From assembly GCF_000003815.2 (NCBI RefSeq), contig NC_049988.1, positions 20,300,423 through 20,364,422 of the forward strand: a stretch of 64,000 nt of DNA. Direction: 5' to 3'. The notes under the pieces were generated by a model. It saw only the letters and a program-made list of their open reading frames with translations, was not told where the DNA came from and did no database searches. Each line of letters opens with the position of its first letter. The first letter of the stretch is position 1. Positions 11,501 through 22,872 of the stretch are shown here, piece by piece. The position numbers and the translations under genes were made by a program. This DNA is from Branchiostoma floridae. Taxonomy: Eukaryota; Chordata; Leptocardii; Amphioxiformes; Branchiostomatidae.

Positions 11501-11861
11501 CTCGGAAACGGTATACGCTGAATATGACAGGTTCTATATCGAGAATGAAGCAGCAAAGTACCGTCTGCATGTTGGTGCCTATAGCGGCACTGCTGGGGAT
11601 GGTGGGGGAGGGTTAAGTTATCATGATGGTCGCATGTTCTCAACACACGACCAGGATAACGACGATCATTCGAGCTCTGACTGCGCAACTCTCCATGGTC
11701 GTGGTGGTTGGTGGTATAGAGTTTGTGACCACGTTAACCTGAACCAGCCGTACAAGCATGGCGGCGGGGGGACTGATTTTCATGGTATAGAATGGTGGGC
11801 GTGGGCAGCTCACTGGCACTCCATCAAGTCTTCTGTCATGAAGATCAGACCTGCTCCTTAG
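5588..11861 (+). CDS. FReD-1: type II membrane collagen/fibrinogen-domain lectin-like protein
   Basis: Model: join(5588..5801, 8893..9029, 9177..9447, 10483..10899, 11212..11861), 562 aa. Residues 1-71 are a Pro/Gly-rich cytoplasmic tail beginning MYEQAEPV. Residues 93-114 are a hydrophobic helix without a signal peptide, giving type II topology. Residues 118-207 hold four STTVDxLKRDQ-type coiled-coil repeats and 209-345 about 38 Gly-X-Y triplets with a few lost glycines. Residues 347-562 are a FReD with [10 protein letters not shown] (calcium site) and GGWWY. FReDs of this kind in ficolins and tachylectin 5 bind acetylated glycans; ligand binding here is inferred. The usual acceptor of exon 2 is mutated (CTG at 8905-8907), so the model uses an AG 15 nt upstream that stays in frame. 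Exon 3 may instead end at 9459. Intron 1 is filled with transposon remains. Confidence 0.8.
5988..6319. mobile_element. 332-bp ACGT-rich MITE, copy 1
   Basis: Perfect terminal inverted repeats begin AGCTAAGGGCACAACCCGCCG. A second copy of exactly the same length lies at 50362-50693 in opposite orientation. The interior is unusually rich in the word ACGT and in CpG. ORFs through it are by-products of this composition. The flanking bases are TTA on the left and TAA on the right. Confidence 0.85.
6606..6851. mobile_element. MITE with CACTGCACGAAAAG termini
   Basis: The left end reads GCACTGCACGAAAAG and the right end CTTTTCGTGCAGTGT, its reverse complement, at 6606-6621 and 6837-6851. The insert sits in intron 1 of FReD-1. 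The interior is GC-rich and non-coding. Confidence 0.7.
6852..7435. other. FReD-1 intron 1, no feature recognised
   Basis: AT-rich intronic sequence lies between a MITE and a retrotransposon remnant. No exon, repeat partner or RNA gene was identified. Confidence 0.5.
7436..8788 (-). pseudogene. Decayed CR1-like non-LTR retrotransposon
   Basis: Read on the - strand, about 8780-8597 encodes a reverse-transcriptase fragment with [16 protein letters not shown], which matches the conserved block around the first catalytic region of CR1-type enzymes. Around 8110-7980 a frame with RRNLEYAT and, later, [15 protein letters not shown] resembles the region after the catalytic core. At 7440-7500 the strand ends in a run of ATAAATAAATA, a typical tail. 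Stops and frameshifts break the frame throughout. The remnant sits in FReD-1 intron 1 in reverse orientation. Confidence 0.65.
9448..10482. other. FReD-1 intron 3, no feature recognised
   Basis: Intron between the coiled-coil and collagen exons. It contains a short ATC-type microsatellite near 9835-9850. ORFs at 9805-10179 and 10218-10478 show no domain or splice support. Confidence 0.5.
11212..11861 (+). CDS. FReD-1 terminal exon: fibrinogen-related domain
   Basis: A single exon begins after TTACTTACAG and encodes DCDDVYNAG through KIRPAP. Four cysteines are conserved with the paralogues: CDD, CEM, DCA and VCD. It is one residue shorter than the paralogues, lacking one Gly before RGGWWY. 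Its first 120 residues from MEAG are nearly identical to FReD-2 and FReD-3, whereas the pocket region is strongly diverged. Confidence 0.93.
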
Positions 11862-11862
11862 A

Positions 11863-11868
11863 AATAAA
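11863..11868 (+). terminator. Possible polyadenylation signal of FReD-1
   Basis: AATAAA lies two bases after the FReD-1 stop codon. The paralogues read AAATAACC at this place, so the hexamer is specific to this copy. An untranslated region this short is unusual, and a later signal may be used. Confidence 0.35.
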
Positions 11869-11981
11869 CAACTTAAACCAAACCCACGCCCCGACATTTG
11901 CATTTAACAGCTTTGCACACGCGTTCAGCTAACAGCTTCTTCACGTAATGTTCCTTCTAAGCCGCCGTTCTAAATCTCTTG

Positions 11982-14900
11982 TTATATTGCAACCCATACT
12001 GCAGTATGGATTGCAATATATTGTTATATTGCAATCCATACATAGTATGGGATTGCAATATATTGTTTTTCCTTTGTCTCTTCTTCTCCTGTCAAATTCT
12101 TCAAATGGATTCAACTTTTTCATTTTTGGGCCAAATGAGCTGAAATTTGGCAGGGTGGTAGAAATAGCAAATACCCCCAGGAGTTTTTTTTTCACATTCT
12201 TGATAGAGGCCTTAAAATTTATGATATTTAGGGTTTTTGGTCATTTTTAGACAAAATATGTATATTTTGGGCCCCTGTGCCCTGGTATTACAAGCTAATG
12301 ACCTTTGGTGCAGAGGTGCATTGGACACATGAGCACAGAAAACCATTTACACTTTCTTCATAGATCACTTTAAAAATGAGTTATTTTAGGTTTTTGGCCA
12401 TTTTTGACTAAAAATGTATATTTTTGGCTCATATGCCCTGGCATGAGGGATAAATGACCCGAAATCTGGTATATAGGTGCATTGGATATATAAGCACAGG
12501 GCTCCATCAACACTTTCTTCATAGATCACTTCAAAAATGAGTTATTTTGGGTTTTTCTGCCATTTTTGACAAAAAATGTAAATTTTTGGCTCCTATACCC
12601 TTATATGAAAACTTAATGACCTGAAATTTGGTACATAGGTGCATTGGACATATGACCATAGGACACCATCAACGCTTTCGTCATAGATCACTTAAAAAAT
12701 GAGTTATTTTGGGGTTTTCGGCCATTTTTGACAAAAAAATTATATTTTTGGCTCCTATACCCTTATATGAAAACCTAATGACCTGAACTTTGGTACATAG
12801 GTGCATTGGACATATGACCACAGGACCCCATCAACGCTTTCGTCATAGATCACTTCAAAAATGAGTTATTTTGGGGTTTTCGGCCATTTTTGACTAACAA
12901 TGTATATTTTTGGCTCCTATACCGTTGTATGAAAACCTAATGACCTGAAATTCGGCATGAAGGTGTGTCTGGCTTGTACCCACAGTACTTCATTTTCACT
13001 TTGGTCATACATTACTTTAAATTGTTGAATTTTGGGATTTTTTGCCATTTACGGACTAAAAATGTTAAGTTTTGGCTCCTATACCTATGTATGAAAACCA
13101 AATGGTCTGAAATTTGGTATGAAGGTGCGTACGTTATGTAGCCACAGGGCTCTATTCACACCTATGGTGTACATCAATCAAAAATTGTTAAATTTGGGAT
13201 TGGCATGCATATGAAGATGGATTGCAATATGCTGTATTTGCTCCCAAGCAAATGTCGGCCTTTCTAGTTATATTGCAATCCATACTACAGTATGGATGCA
13301 ATATATTGTTTTTCCTGACTTTCTCCTGTCAAATCTTCAAACCCCTTCTACTTTTTCATTTTGGGGCCAAATGAGCTGAAATTTGGCATGGAGGTAGGCA
13401 TGGCAAATACCCCCAGGTGTTTTTTTCACTTTCTTGATAGAGGCCTTAGAATTTATTATATTTAGGGTTTTTGGTCATTTTTAGACAAAATATGTATATT
13501 TTGGGCCCCTGTGCCCTGGTATTACAAGCTAATGACCTGAAATTTGGTAGAGAGGTGCATTGGACATATGAGCACAGAAAACCATCAACACTTTCTTTAT
13601 AGATCACTTCAAAAATTAGTAATTTTATGCTTTTTGGCCATTTTTTACTAAAAATGTATATTTTTGGCTCGTATGCCCTTGTATTAAAACCAAATGACCT
13701 GAAATTTGGTACATAGGTGCGTTTGACATATGACCACATAACCCCATCAACGCTTAATTCATTGTTTACGCTAAAAATGAGTTATTTTAGGGTTTTGGGC
13801 CATTTTTGACTAAAAATGTATATTTTTTGCTCCTATGCCCTTGTATAGAAACCAAATGACCTGAAATTTGGTACAGAGGTGCATTGAACATATGCTCACA
13901 GGACCACATTGACACTTTCTTCATAGATTACTTCAAAAATTAGTTATTTTGGGGTTTTCAGTCATTTTTGACTAAAAATGTTTATTTTTGGCTTCTATGA
14001 CCTTGTATGTAAACCAAATGACCTGAAATTTGGTACAAAGGTAAATTGGACATATGACAACAGGACCCCATCAACACTTTCTTCATAGAGCATTTATGAA
14101 ATGAGTTATTTTTGGATTTTTAGCCATTTTTAACTAAAAAATGTATATTTTTGGCTCCTATGCCCTTGTATGTAAACCAAATGACCTAAAATTCGGCATG
14201 AAGGTGTGTAGGACAAGGGCCCACAGTGCTTCATTTTCTCTTTGAGCAAACATTACTTCAAATTGTTTAATTTTGGGATTTTTTTCAAGGATGAAGATGG
14301 ATTGCAATATGCTGAATTTGCTCCTAAGCAAATGTCGGCCTTTCTAGTTTTTGCTGAGTTTCTCCTGTCAAATCTTCAAACCCCTTCTACTTTTTCATTT
14401 TGGGGCCAAATGAGCTGAATTTTGGCATGGAGGTAGGGATAGCAAGTACCCCCAGGTATTTCTTTCACTTTCTTGATAGAGGCCTTAGAATTTATGATAT
14501 TTAGGGTTTTTGGTCATTTTTAGACAAAATATATATATTTTGGGCCCCTGTGCCCTGGTATTACAAGCTAATGACCTGAAATTTGGTACAGAGGTGCATT
14601 GGACATATGAGCACAGAAAACCATCAACACTTTCTTTATAGATCACTTCAAAAATTAGTTATTTTAGGCTTTTAGGCCATTTTTTACTAAAAATGTATAT
14701 TTTTGGCTCGTATGCCCTTGTATTAAAACCAAATGACCTGAAATTTGGTACATAGGTGCGTTTGACATATGACCACAGAACCCCATCAACGCTTAATTCA
14801 TTGTTTACGCCAAAATGAGTTATTTTAGGGTTTTGGGCCATTTTTGACTAAAAATGTATATTTTTTGCTCCTATGCCCTTGTATAGAAACCAAATGACCT

Positions 14901-15384
14901 GAAATTTGGTACAGAGGTGCATTGAACATATGTTCACAGGACCCCATTGACACTTTCTTCATAGATCACTTCAAAAATGAGTTATTTTGGGGTTTTCAGT
15001 CATTTTTGACTAAAAATGTATATTTTTGGCTTCTATGACCTTGTATGTAAACCAAATGACCTGAAATTTGGTACAAAGGTAAATTGGACATATGACAACA
15101 GGACCCCATCAACACTTTCTTCATAGAGCATTTATGAAATTAGTTATTTTGGGATTTTTAGCCATTTTTAACTAAAAAATGTATATTTTTGGCTCCTATG
15201 CCCTTGTATGTAAACCAAATGACCTAAAATTCGGCATGAAGGTGTGTAGGACAAGTGCCCACAGTGCTTTATTTTCCCTTTGAGCAAACATTACTTCAAA
15301 TTGTTTAATTTTGGAAGTTTTTCAAGGATGAAGATGGATTGCAATATGCTGTATTTGCTCCTAAGCAAATGTCGGCCTTTCTAG
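11982..15384 (+). mobile_element. Triplet of Helitron-like elements with 162-bp tandem-repeat core
   Basis: The copy of this flank downstream of FReD-3 (near 35,966) lacks the whole block, so it is an insertion of about 3.4 kb. It consists of three consecutive elements (11982-13267, 13268-14347, 14348-15384). Each ends with a hairpin ATTTGCT-loop-AGCAAAT, then about 10 bases, then CTAG followed by T, the arrangement of Helitron 3' ends. Elements 1 and 2 begin with a palindrome built on TTATATTGCAATCCATACT, and the word GGATTGCAATAT recurs before each 3' hairpin. The interior is an array of about 162-bp monomers containing GACCTGAAATTTGGTAC. No RepHel protein is encoded, so the elements are non-autonomous. 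Confidence 0.7.
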
Positions 15385-16044
15385 TTCTACATGTATTAGC
15401 GTTGTTAACTTTGTTCCACTCTCGACGGTAGCAACAGTTCAGAGTGCATTTGTGTCGTAAAGAAAACAATGCTATGGATTCGAGTTTGCTTTTCTTTTAG
15501 GTGAAATGCAACTTTTTTCTTCATCCTCCTAATTTTTGGAATTTTTCGTAAAGTATGTCCGCGTAGAGAGTTTTCAAACTCAGCATTAAGCGAAGTCGAC
15601 CATCATGATTTCGTCGTAAACTGTAAATTGGGGGCCCCCCCCCCCCCCCCCACATACACTAACACAAATGCGCCACTTTTCGTCCCCATACAGACCCGTA
15701 AGATGCCTTGGATATGGCACTAAAATTCCAATGGAAAGGATGTTGTTCTTTGGTAAAGATAACTTTTCAAAGTTGAAAGATTCACTCGTGTTGCATAAAT
15801 CTTGGCAGGTGAGGACGAAGAGCTGATTTAGACGTAGATCAAGTGCACAGTTAGCCTCCTTTGATGACTTCAAGCAGTGGTAGCTTTTCGCGGGAGCGCT
15901 GATTCGCGATGTTCAAAATGGGTTAACGAATTTAATACCGGCAGAGGAAGTTACGCAATGAATACTAGCAACCATTTTAGCTGCAGTTTGGAAAATGATC
16001 AGAAAATGGCACTGCCACGCGCGGCAGTGGAAAACACTTTTAAA

Positions 16045-17393
16045 CTAGAGTTCCACGAACACATACCTTTGCCAAATAAATCAGGTTTGTTATGTAGAAT
16101 GATGTCTGTAGACAAATGCGTTACTCATTTCATTTTCTTTATAATTAAATGCTTGGAGTTGGTTTATAAAATTTCGGCATTTATTATGCAAATTAGATCC
16201 CAATTTACAATTAATTGATATCAAATTGTATCAAGCATTACTTAAGCTATCAGCATACCAAAAATCATGATGATCCTTTGATCCATTCTTGACTTATTCT
16301 CTTTCAAAGTCTTTAAATACACCTCTTACTCTCTTCCCTCTTTCTCAGTTACATATGTGACAACTTTGATGAAAGTACTATAATGGAATGCAGTGGATTT
16401 ATGAACTTTTCCTAATCAATTATGCAAATTATATTAGCTGTTAACTTGCATAATAAGTATCACATTATATAAGTCTTCATTTAGGCTATCTACATGCCGA
16501 AAATCATGACGATCCGTCAACAAGTTAATATTTTCTCATTAATTATGCAAATGAGATCATCATTTGCATGATAAATATGTATTGACATTTCTCTCTTTCT
16601 CAGCTACATATGTGACAAGTTTTAAAGCCCTATCATGGAATGTAGTGAATTTATGAAATATCCTCATTAATTATGCAAATTAGCTGTTGATTTGCATAAT
16701 TGTTATCTCATTATGTAGGTCTTCACTTACGCTACTGTACCTACATACAAAAAAACATGATGATCCGTCAACATGTTCATATTTTCTCATTAATTATGCA
16801 AATGAGGTCATCATTTGCATAATTGATATCTGTCGACATTTCTCTCCTTCCCAGCTACATATGTGACAAGTTTGAAAGTCCTATCATGGAATGTAGTGGA
16901 TTTATAATTTTTCCTCATTAAATATGCAAATTAGCTGCTGATTTGCATAATTAGTATACCATTATGTAAGTCATCACTCATTCTATCTACATACCAAAAA
17001 TCATGACGATCCGTCAACACGTTGTAGAGTTATTCTCATCCAAAGTTTGAAAGGAAACCGGCGCCTGCAGTTGCAAAAAAGCCGCTAGGGGGCCCAAACT
17101 CACAGCACTTACTCTCTGCCTCGAGGGCTATCTACCACTCAAAAATCATGATCACAGCATGTCCAGAACACGAGATATCAAAAATTGAGGTTCTGCTGCA
17201 GTACCTTAGCAAGCCGCTAGGGGGCCCATTATCGAACTTGACCTTCGTTTTCCAGACCCCTACCCACCTACCAAATATTATCGGGATCCATCCAAGACTT
17301 CTTGAGTTATGCTGTTAACAGACAGACACACACACAGACACACACACAGACTCACAAGCCCAAAACATAACCTTAGCCATTCTGGCAAAGGTA
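16045..17393. mobile_element. Insertion with ATTATGCAAAT-rich tandem repeats
   Basis: The empty site is preserved in the block downstream of FReD-3, where TTTTAAA joins directly to ATATCTCTTTCCC (near 36,605). Near the left end TACCTTTGCCA (16,065) and at the right end TGGCAAAGGTA (17,383-17,393) form an inverted repeat. About three units of roughly 240-260 bp follow one another, each with paired ATTATGCAAAT and ATTTGCATAAT words. A GCCGCTAGGGGGCCCA motif occurs twice, and a GACAGACACACACACAGA tail lies near the right end. No protein coding was found. Confidence 0.65.
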
Positions 17394-18815
17394 AATATCC
17401 CTTTCCCAACTCATTCTGAAATTGTAACCATCCCATGCATAGAAAACTTCAAAAGCGTATAAAAACATAGTGTAAATCCATTCTTTCTTTTGTTTTCTGC
17501 ATTACTCTTCCTATTAAACGAAGTATGGGTGGAAAAACGCGCCATTCTTGATGGTGGACACACGTGATTGAGCCGGTAGTACATTTACTCTTGTGTTGAT
17601 TTGTAACGGTTAGGAGCAGCCTTAGATTGTAACGTTATCATCTTAGTGAATTTCACTGTTATACATAAATAGATTGGACAAACTTACTTATAACTGGAGA
17701 GGGTGTTGAAATGAAGACAAAACGAGGGGCTTTACTATTTGTACGGTCAGATGTGTTGGAAGCTTCAGTAGTTGAGCGAATTCCATTAAGCTATTCTATT
17801 CCAGTTCCATGCCAGATGATAGAATCAAGTTTAACTTCAGTACGCTGAAGGAATAGGAATGATTTTGTAGAAGGCAAGATGTATGTAGGTGTGATAGAAT
17901 TTGTGCATTAGAGTGCAGAGATGTACCAAGGAAACATTTTGGCGAAAAAGACTACACTGCATATATATATAGCACGGCAGTTGTGAACATTATGTAGAAA
18001 GTAACATTATGTCTGTGGACAGTATCTTAGAGACTTTTATCTTATATTGTAGGAAGAGAATTATAGCATTCTAAATGGTACGTAAAAAAACTTGTAAACT
18101 GTTCATGATTTAAAAAATGCTTGGAGCATGCAGCCTGTAAGGTATGATAGTACATGTAGCACATGCATTAAATGTTACATGGTATATAAAGTGATGATGA
18201 TATATGGTAGAAATATTAGAAGAAATATTACTGCATGTTACAATGAATATTGAAGTATAGTACAGAGATGGTAAATAATGGTAAATATTGCAAGTTCTTT
18301 TGGGTTGAAAAATCCTACAATAAATACGTCATACCTTTATGTAAAAATTTACATTGTATTAGAAATAATTAAAGTTGTCGAAGTTTAAGTTAAGAGAGAG
18401 AGGAGAGACGATTATTGCAATACATGGTATACATTGCGAATTATGCATGTATCATATTGTATGAATATGGTGGTAGACATGTTAGAAGAAAACTAAAGGA
18501 TATAAGCATGTTACACATAGGAAGTTCTGTACTTCTGTATTCTGTTATTGCACAGCGTCATAGGTGCAGTTGATGACCATTATAGCGTGTGCATCGCTCA
18601 CTCAAATGTATTTCTGGTGAAAATAAAATAAGTTGCATTTGGTATTTGCTTCCAAGAGTGGGTTTGATACAGACAATGGTGCACTTATACACGGACAGGC
18701 AGGAAGATAGGTGAGTTCAGTGAAACATATTAAGTGCAAAGATACAAAAAAAGAGAGAAGAAACACCAATAATCTAAGAAGCATCAATTCAGCTACAATA
18801 AGATATGAGCATATA

Positions 18816-18850
18816 AGCAAATCCCCGCGAACTTAAATGCATTTACAGTA
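18816..18850. mobile_element. Deleted remnant of the TACTGTAAATGCA MITE
   Basis: Only the right-hand end remains (ATCCCCGCGAACTTAAATGC then ATTTACAGTA). The complete 213-bp element is at the same place in the block downstream of FReD-3 (38,040-38,252). The site in copy 0, near 1575, has no element. Confidence 0.65.
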
Positions 18851-19842
18851 TATATTTGCACCTTTTGCACATTTCACATATTTTAACGAGATATCTATAA
18901 TCAGCATCTGATGGGAAACAACAATGATGGTCCAGATATTTGGGAGAAGGAATGGCATCCTCATTTTCAACAGATATAACAGCACCGTGTTAGTTTCACT
19001 CTCATTCTACACTGTGGTGTCGAATGTCTTCGCGTGACCTCTGCTAAAGGGCCTGCCTCATCAACATATATCGCATGGTGGCGCTGTTTGCTAGTCCAGC
19101 CAAGGCGCAGCTGCAGCATCACAGCATCATTGATAAATAAACATGCACATGCGGCAGCCTCTGCGGATGGGCCAGCTGGAAATCATTTTACAACATCGTG
19201 CCAAAAACAGATACTCAAGCAGCTGGATGTGATTTAGTAACCCCCAATTCCTTGTACTGGAGAACGAGCTGTACGTGAGGTTAGAAGCTTACAACACTGC
19301 AATATAGGGGCATCGATATACTATATGGTGTATGTGTATGACAGGTCTGCTGATGCCTGGAGGGACTTGAAGATCACCCTGCCTAACCATTACTATACAC
19401 TGTGTCGTTTCATGTGCCATGTGGCACGTATGTACCGACCACTGCTTGAGCTCGAGGCTGTATTCGCTTATGTAGAGGCTTAGATATATTACAAACTACC
19501 ATGACTTCTGTGTAGACGTTCATTAGATTTTGTGTGACGTTTCTGTGTAATTGAGAGCATATATAAGGCCATGCTGCTTGGCAATGAATATGTACCATAT
19601 GGTTCCATGTGGCACGTATGTACCGACCACTGATTGATGCTTTATGCGCTTATGTTCAGGTTTAGATCCAACAAACTATGATGACTTCTGTGTAGAAGTT
19701 CATTAGTCTTTAATAGATTTTGTATGGCGTTTGTGTAGAATCGAGAGCATGTATGAGGAGGTAGTCGTTAGAACTCTCTCCAAGCATATGCTTGTAATTG
19801 TATCTGTATTAGCGTCTGAGGAGACTTGAAGGCCATCCTGAT

Positions 19843-20520
19843 TTTGATTGATACTGGATGTGCTTTCTTAAGCTTACCACTGCTCCCAAAGAGCATCCAC
19901 TTTGTCTTTGAAGCATTTAGGGTCAAATGGTTTAACTGGAACCATGTAGCTATATGGGAGAGTTCTGAATTCAGAGTGGCTTCAATGTACCTAGTGTCAT
20001 TACTGGAGCAAAAAATTGCCGTATCATCAGCATAGAGACATACTTTGTTGGAGATACAGTCAGGTAGATCATTTATAAACATAATAAATAACAATGGTCC
20101 AAGGATTGACCCTTGTGGCACACCTACTGTCACTGGGAGATAATCAGATACACAACTGCCTAGAGACACTGTCTGCTTTCTATCCGATAGGTAATTTGTG
20201 AACCATTTGAGTTCTACATCTTTAACCCCAATCCAGGACAGTTTCTTCAGTAACAGGCAATGATCTACTGTATCAAAAGCCTTTTTCAGGTCTAAAAACA
20301 CAGCCCCCACTAGATTTCCACTGTCAATGTTTTGATACACATGGTCAGTGACATCCAGTAATGTAGTAGCAGTGGAATGACCTGGCCGGAACCCAGACTG
20401 CTCTTCAGAGAGAATGCTGTGTATTTGTAAACCATAAATTTTACGTAAGCACATCAGCAAGATGATGGTGGCCACCTTAACACTCAGAAGAAGACCAGTA
20501 CGTACCTTTCGCAACCGCTT
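19843..20520 (-). pseudogene. Reverse-transcriptase fragment of a CR1/Jockey-like retrotransposon
   Basis: An open frame on the - strand encodes EEQSGFRPGHSTATTLLD, VFLDLKKAFDTVDH, GVPQGSILGPLLF and the catalytic LYADDTAIF in the correct order, covering the palm of a non-LTR reverse transcriptase. No endonuclease domain, C-terminal domain or 3' tail is present. The lower-coordinate end joins directly to the duplicated block at CCATCCTG, without a poly-A-like tail. Homology to the downstream-of-FReD-3 block does not resume after the fragment. The frame still has no stops across about 220 codons. Confidence 0.85.
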
Positions 20521-20719
20521 CGATAAAAACGTCGTACGTCGGTGTGACGTGATAAAGAATCGCCAAAAAGCAGTACCAGTCTTAAGATTTCGATAACAGT
20601 CTTGGGCGGATGTGAACTACCGGTTTGACCTGACCGCTAATCCAACCACGTGAACTGCAGTCATATGATTCGCACGCCGCTATCGTAGACGTGGTATCGG
20701 ACCGGTGTTTGTAAACAAC

Positions 20720-21280
20720 GATGACCTCGCGTGACCTTTGGCCCGAGGGCCTGTCTCACCAACACATATCGCATGGGGGCGCAGTTTGGTAATCCAGCCC
20801 AGGCATAGCTACAGCATCACCAGAAGATGCCCCTGCCTCAAGGTTCACAGTTTATGTTTCATTCTATGGTTTAGTTTAACCTAGGACAAGGTTGGTTTGA
20901 CTATGTGTATACGGCCGAAAATCATACGCGTAAGTTTGTTTGTTTGTTTATCTATAAGTCATCCATATAATTTCATTCAACATGTCTTTAGTGACTTTAT
21001 GGCATCACTATGCACTATTCATCATCGGCATACATGCAGATGCTGGATGCATTTTAGAATGCTCCTTCTGATCTGCCCCGTTTTTTTACAGCCTCCGTGG
21101 ATGGATCGGCTGCCGAGAAAAAGGGTATTATAAATTAGGCCTCTGCTTGGAGAGTATCTGCAAGGTGCATCAGTGATTGGAAATCATTCTGTTACATCCA
21201 TGAAAAGAATTCCAACCATTGGCAGAAATTATATCAAACAAATGTAGATGCTCTTCCCCTCTGATTCAATGGTGTTGTGC
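20720..21280. repeat. Older degenerate copies of the duplicated block end
   Basis: Segments at 20,720-20,840 and 21,090-21,240 resemble the 3' part of the flanking block: ATATCGCATGGGGGCGC, then GGATGGATCGGCTG and TGGAAATCATTCTGTTACATC. The same pair occurs at 1755-1900 and 2040-2130. No gene is seen here. Confidence 0.5.
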
Positions 21281-21289
21281 TTTCATCAG

Positions 21290-22060
21290 TTTTCAACTCA
21301 TCTTCGTTTGTGTATTCATAACTATTTAACAGTTGAAACTTTTCACTGTAAATCAAATGCACCTTCCAAAACACAAATTTAAAAGCATTTTTTCAATACC
21401 CTACCCCCCTCCCCCTCCAAAAAAAACGTCTTTTCAGTGAGTCAAAGATTCCAAATGTAACGTAACAAGTGTTAGATGGCATTTTCGGCACCAAGGACAG
21501 CCACGGCTGCTCAACGAGTTTTGGTGACTGATTTTACAGGCTGGAAATCAAAGACAACTCTTATTTTCTTATTGAACAGATGATACTGCAACTGCATTCA
21601 AATTTCAACAGTCCCTTTAACTTTACCAGGTCACGACGTTATTTCCTGTTAAAGTGTAGCGTTACAACAATACAGACAGACAGCAGCAAAGCAACTTCAC
21701 CTCTGGAGGGGTCAGAGTTGAAGGTTCATCCCAAAACGACGATTAGCACAGGGACAGGTTTTTTTTTCCGCTAGGCTGAAGACCGCCGATGGGAATACTG
21801 CCAAATTTGGCTTGTGGCTGTGACGTCACACAAAATAGCTAGAATCGTCCTGAAAAAATGCCGAGTTAAAAATTACGTCTCTTCAAATTTGGAAAGGCTT
21901 AAAAATGAATCCACATCTTCCGTACAAAATTTCGACAAATCTTCTGTCTACAAACATGTCATTATCTTAAGGTTTAAGTCCTCAATATCTATCAATGGAA
22001 ACTGTTGTGAAAAGTTCGAACACCGCGACCTAAATACTCCATCATTTGACAAAACCGCCG
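21290..22060. repeat. FReD-2 upstream region, duplicated upstream of FReD-3
   Basis: This shares ordered segments with 28,560-29,200, including GACAGCAGCAAAGCAA, GGGGTCAGAGTTGAAGGTTC and AGGCCGCCGAT-type sequence. FReD-2 and FReD-3 therefore share an ancestral 5' flank even though their first exons differ. ORFs within it are not supported. Confidence 0.6.
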
Positions 22061-22069
22061 ATTACAACA

Positions 22070-22790
22070 CGTGTTCACAAATGATTGTGTGTACGCATAC
22101 GTTATTCAGTGACATGCCATCGTCTCACACATTTATATATCCAATATGATAAGTTAGTTATGACATAGACCAATACTATTTAGAAAGACCAAGTCTTGTT
22201 GCGTTATGTGAAGAATTGCTGTTATTTCATCTCAAGATATAAACCCATTGTCAACAGTCAGGGTGGATGCTTCAGGTGCTACGTTATCGCTGAAGATCTT
22301 TGAACGGCGGGCTACGTCATGAGCGGCTGAACAGGTTTTTTTATCACTTTGAAAACAACACGTTAACCTGTGACCTAACGGGCTGCGGGCGCTTCGGATT
22401 TCGACAAACAACAGTGAACTGGATATTTGGGAGGGGGGCACATGCTGATAGGTGATCTTATCATTCAAAACACATCAATGCTATCGTCTGACACAATCAT
22501 ATACCCAAGGCGTTGATGATGTCAAGTTGTTAATGACATAGACCTAAAAAGTATATTCTAACTACGATAAAAAATTGATGTGTTTTCATTTCAAATTATA
22601 AACCCTTTGTCTAAAGTCAGGGTAGATGCCTCCGGCACCAGGATACCTCTAGACGGACTACGTCATGAGCGGCTGGACGGGTTTTCTGATCAGTTTGAAA
22701 AACAAGTGTGGCCTGTGACCTGTGTCACCTGGTGGAATCCAACAGAACGCTTCTGACTTCGACGTAAACAACTTTAATCAGTAATTATAT
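22070..22790. repeat. Tandem duplication in the FReD-2 upstream region
   Basis: A unit of about 330-400 bp occurs twice, with landmarks GTCAGGGT(G/A)GATGC and CTACGTCATGAGCGGCTG at about 22,258/22,310 and 22,617/22,659. Identity is moderate. The duplicated interval ends less than 300 bp before the FReD-2 start codon and could carry regulatory sites twice. Confidence 0.6.
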
Positions 22791-22872
22791 ATTCACACTC
22801 ATGACGTATGAGGAAACAGCGGGGCTGACAAAACCAATAGGGAACGACATTTTTCCAAGAAAAAAACTACAA

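Larger units (their letters stand above)
15390..19845. repeat. Duplicated non-coding block, copy 1 (downstream of FReD-1)
   Basis: This block is very similar to 35,970-40,200 downstream of FReD-3. The order is the same: a segment with TTGTTCCACTCTCGACGG, a poly-C tract (near 15,631), a segment with CTTGGCAGGTGAGGAC, then the sequence also seen in copy 0. It differs by an element at 16,045-17,393 and by deletion of most of a short MITE at 18,816-18,850. It ends abruptly at a reverse-transcriptase fragment near 19,843. No gene is recognised inside. Confidence 0.75.

Noticed and set aside
12000-15384. Regular direct repeats suggestive of a CRISPR-like array
   Set aside because: The 162-bp units abut without spacers in animal DNA; they form a satellite-like core of mobile elements.
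16380-16960. Octamer words read as an immune or developmental enhancer
   Set aside because: They repeat with the tandem units of a transposon insertion; enhancer activity has no support from sequence alone and is only raised as a question.
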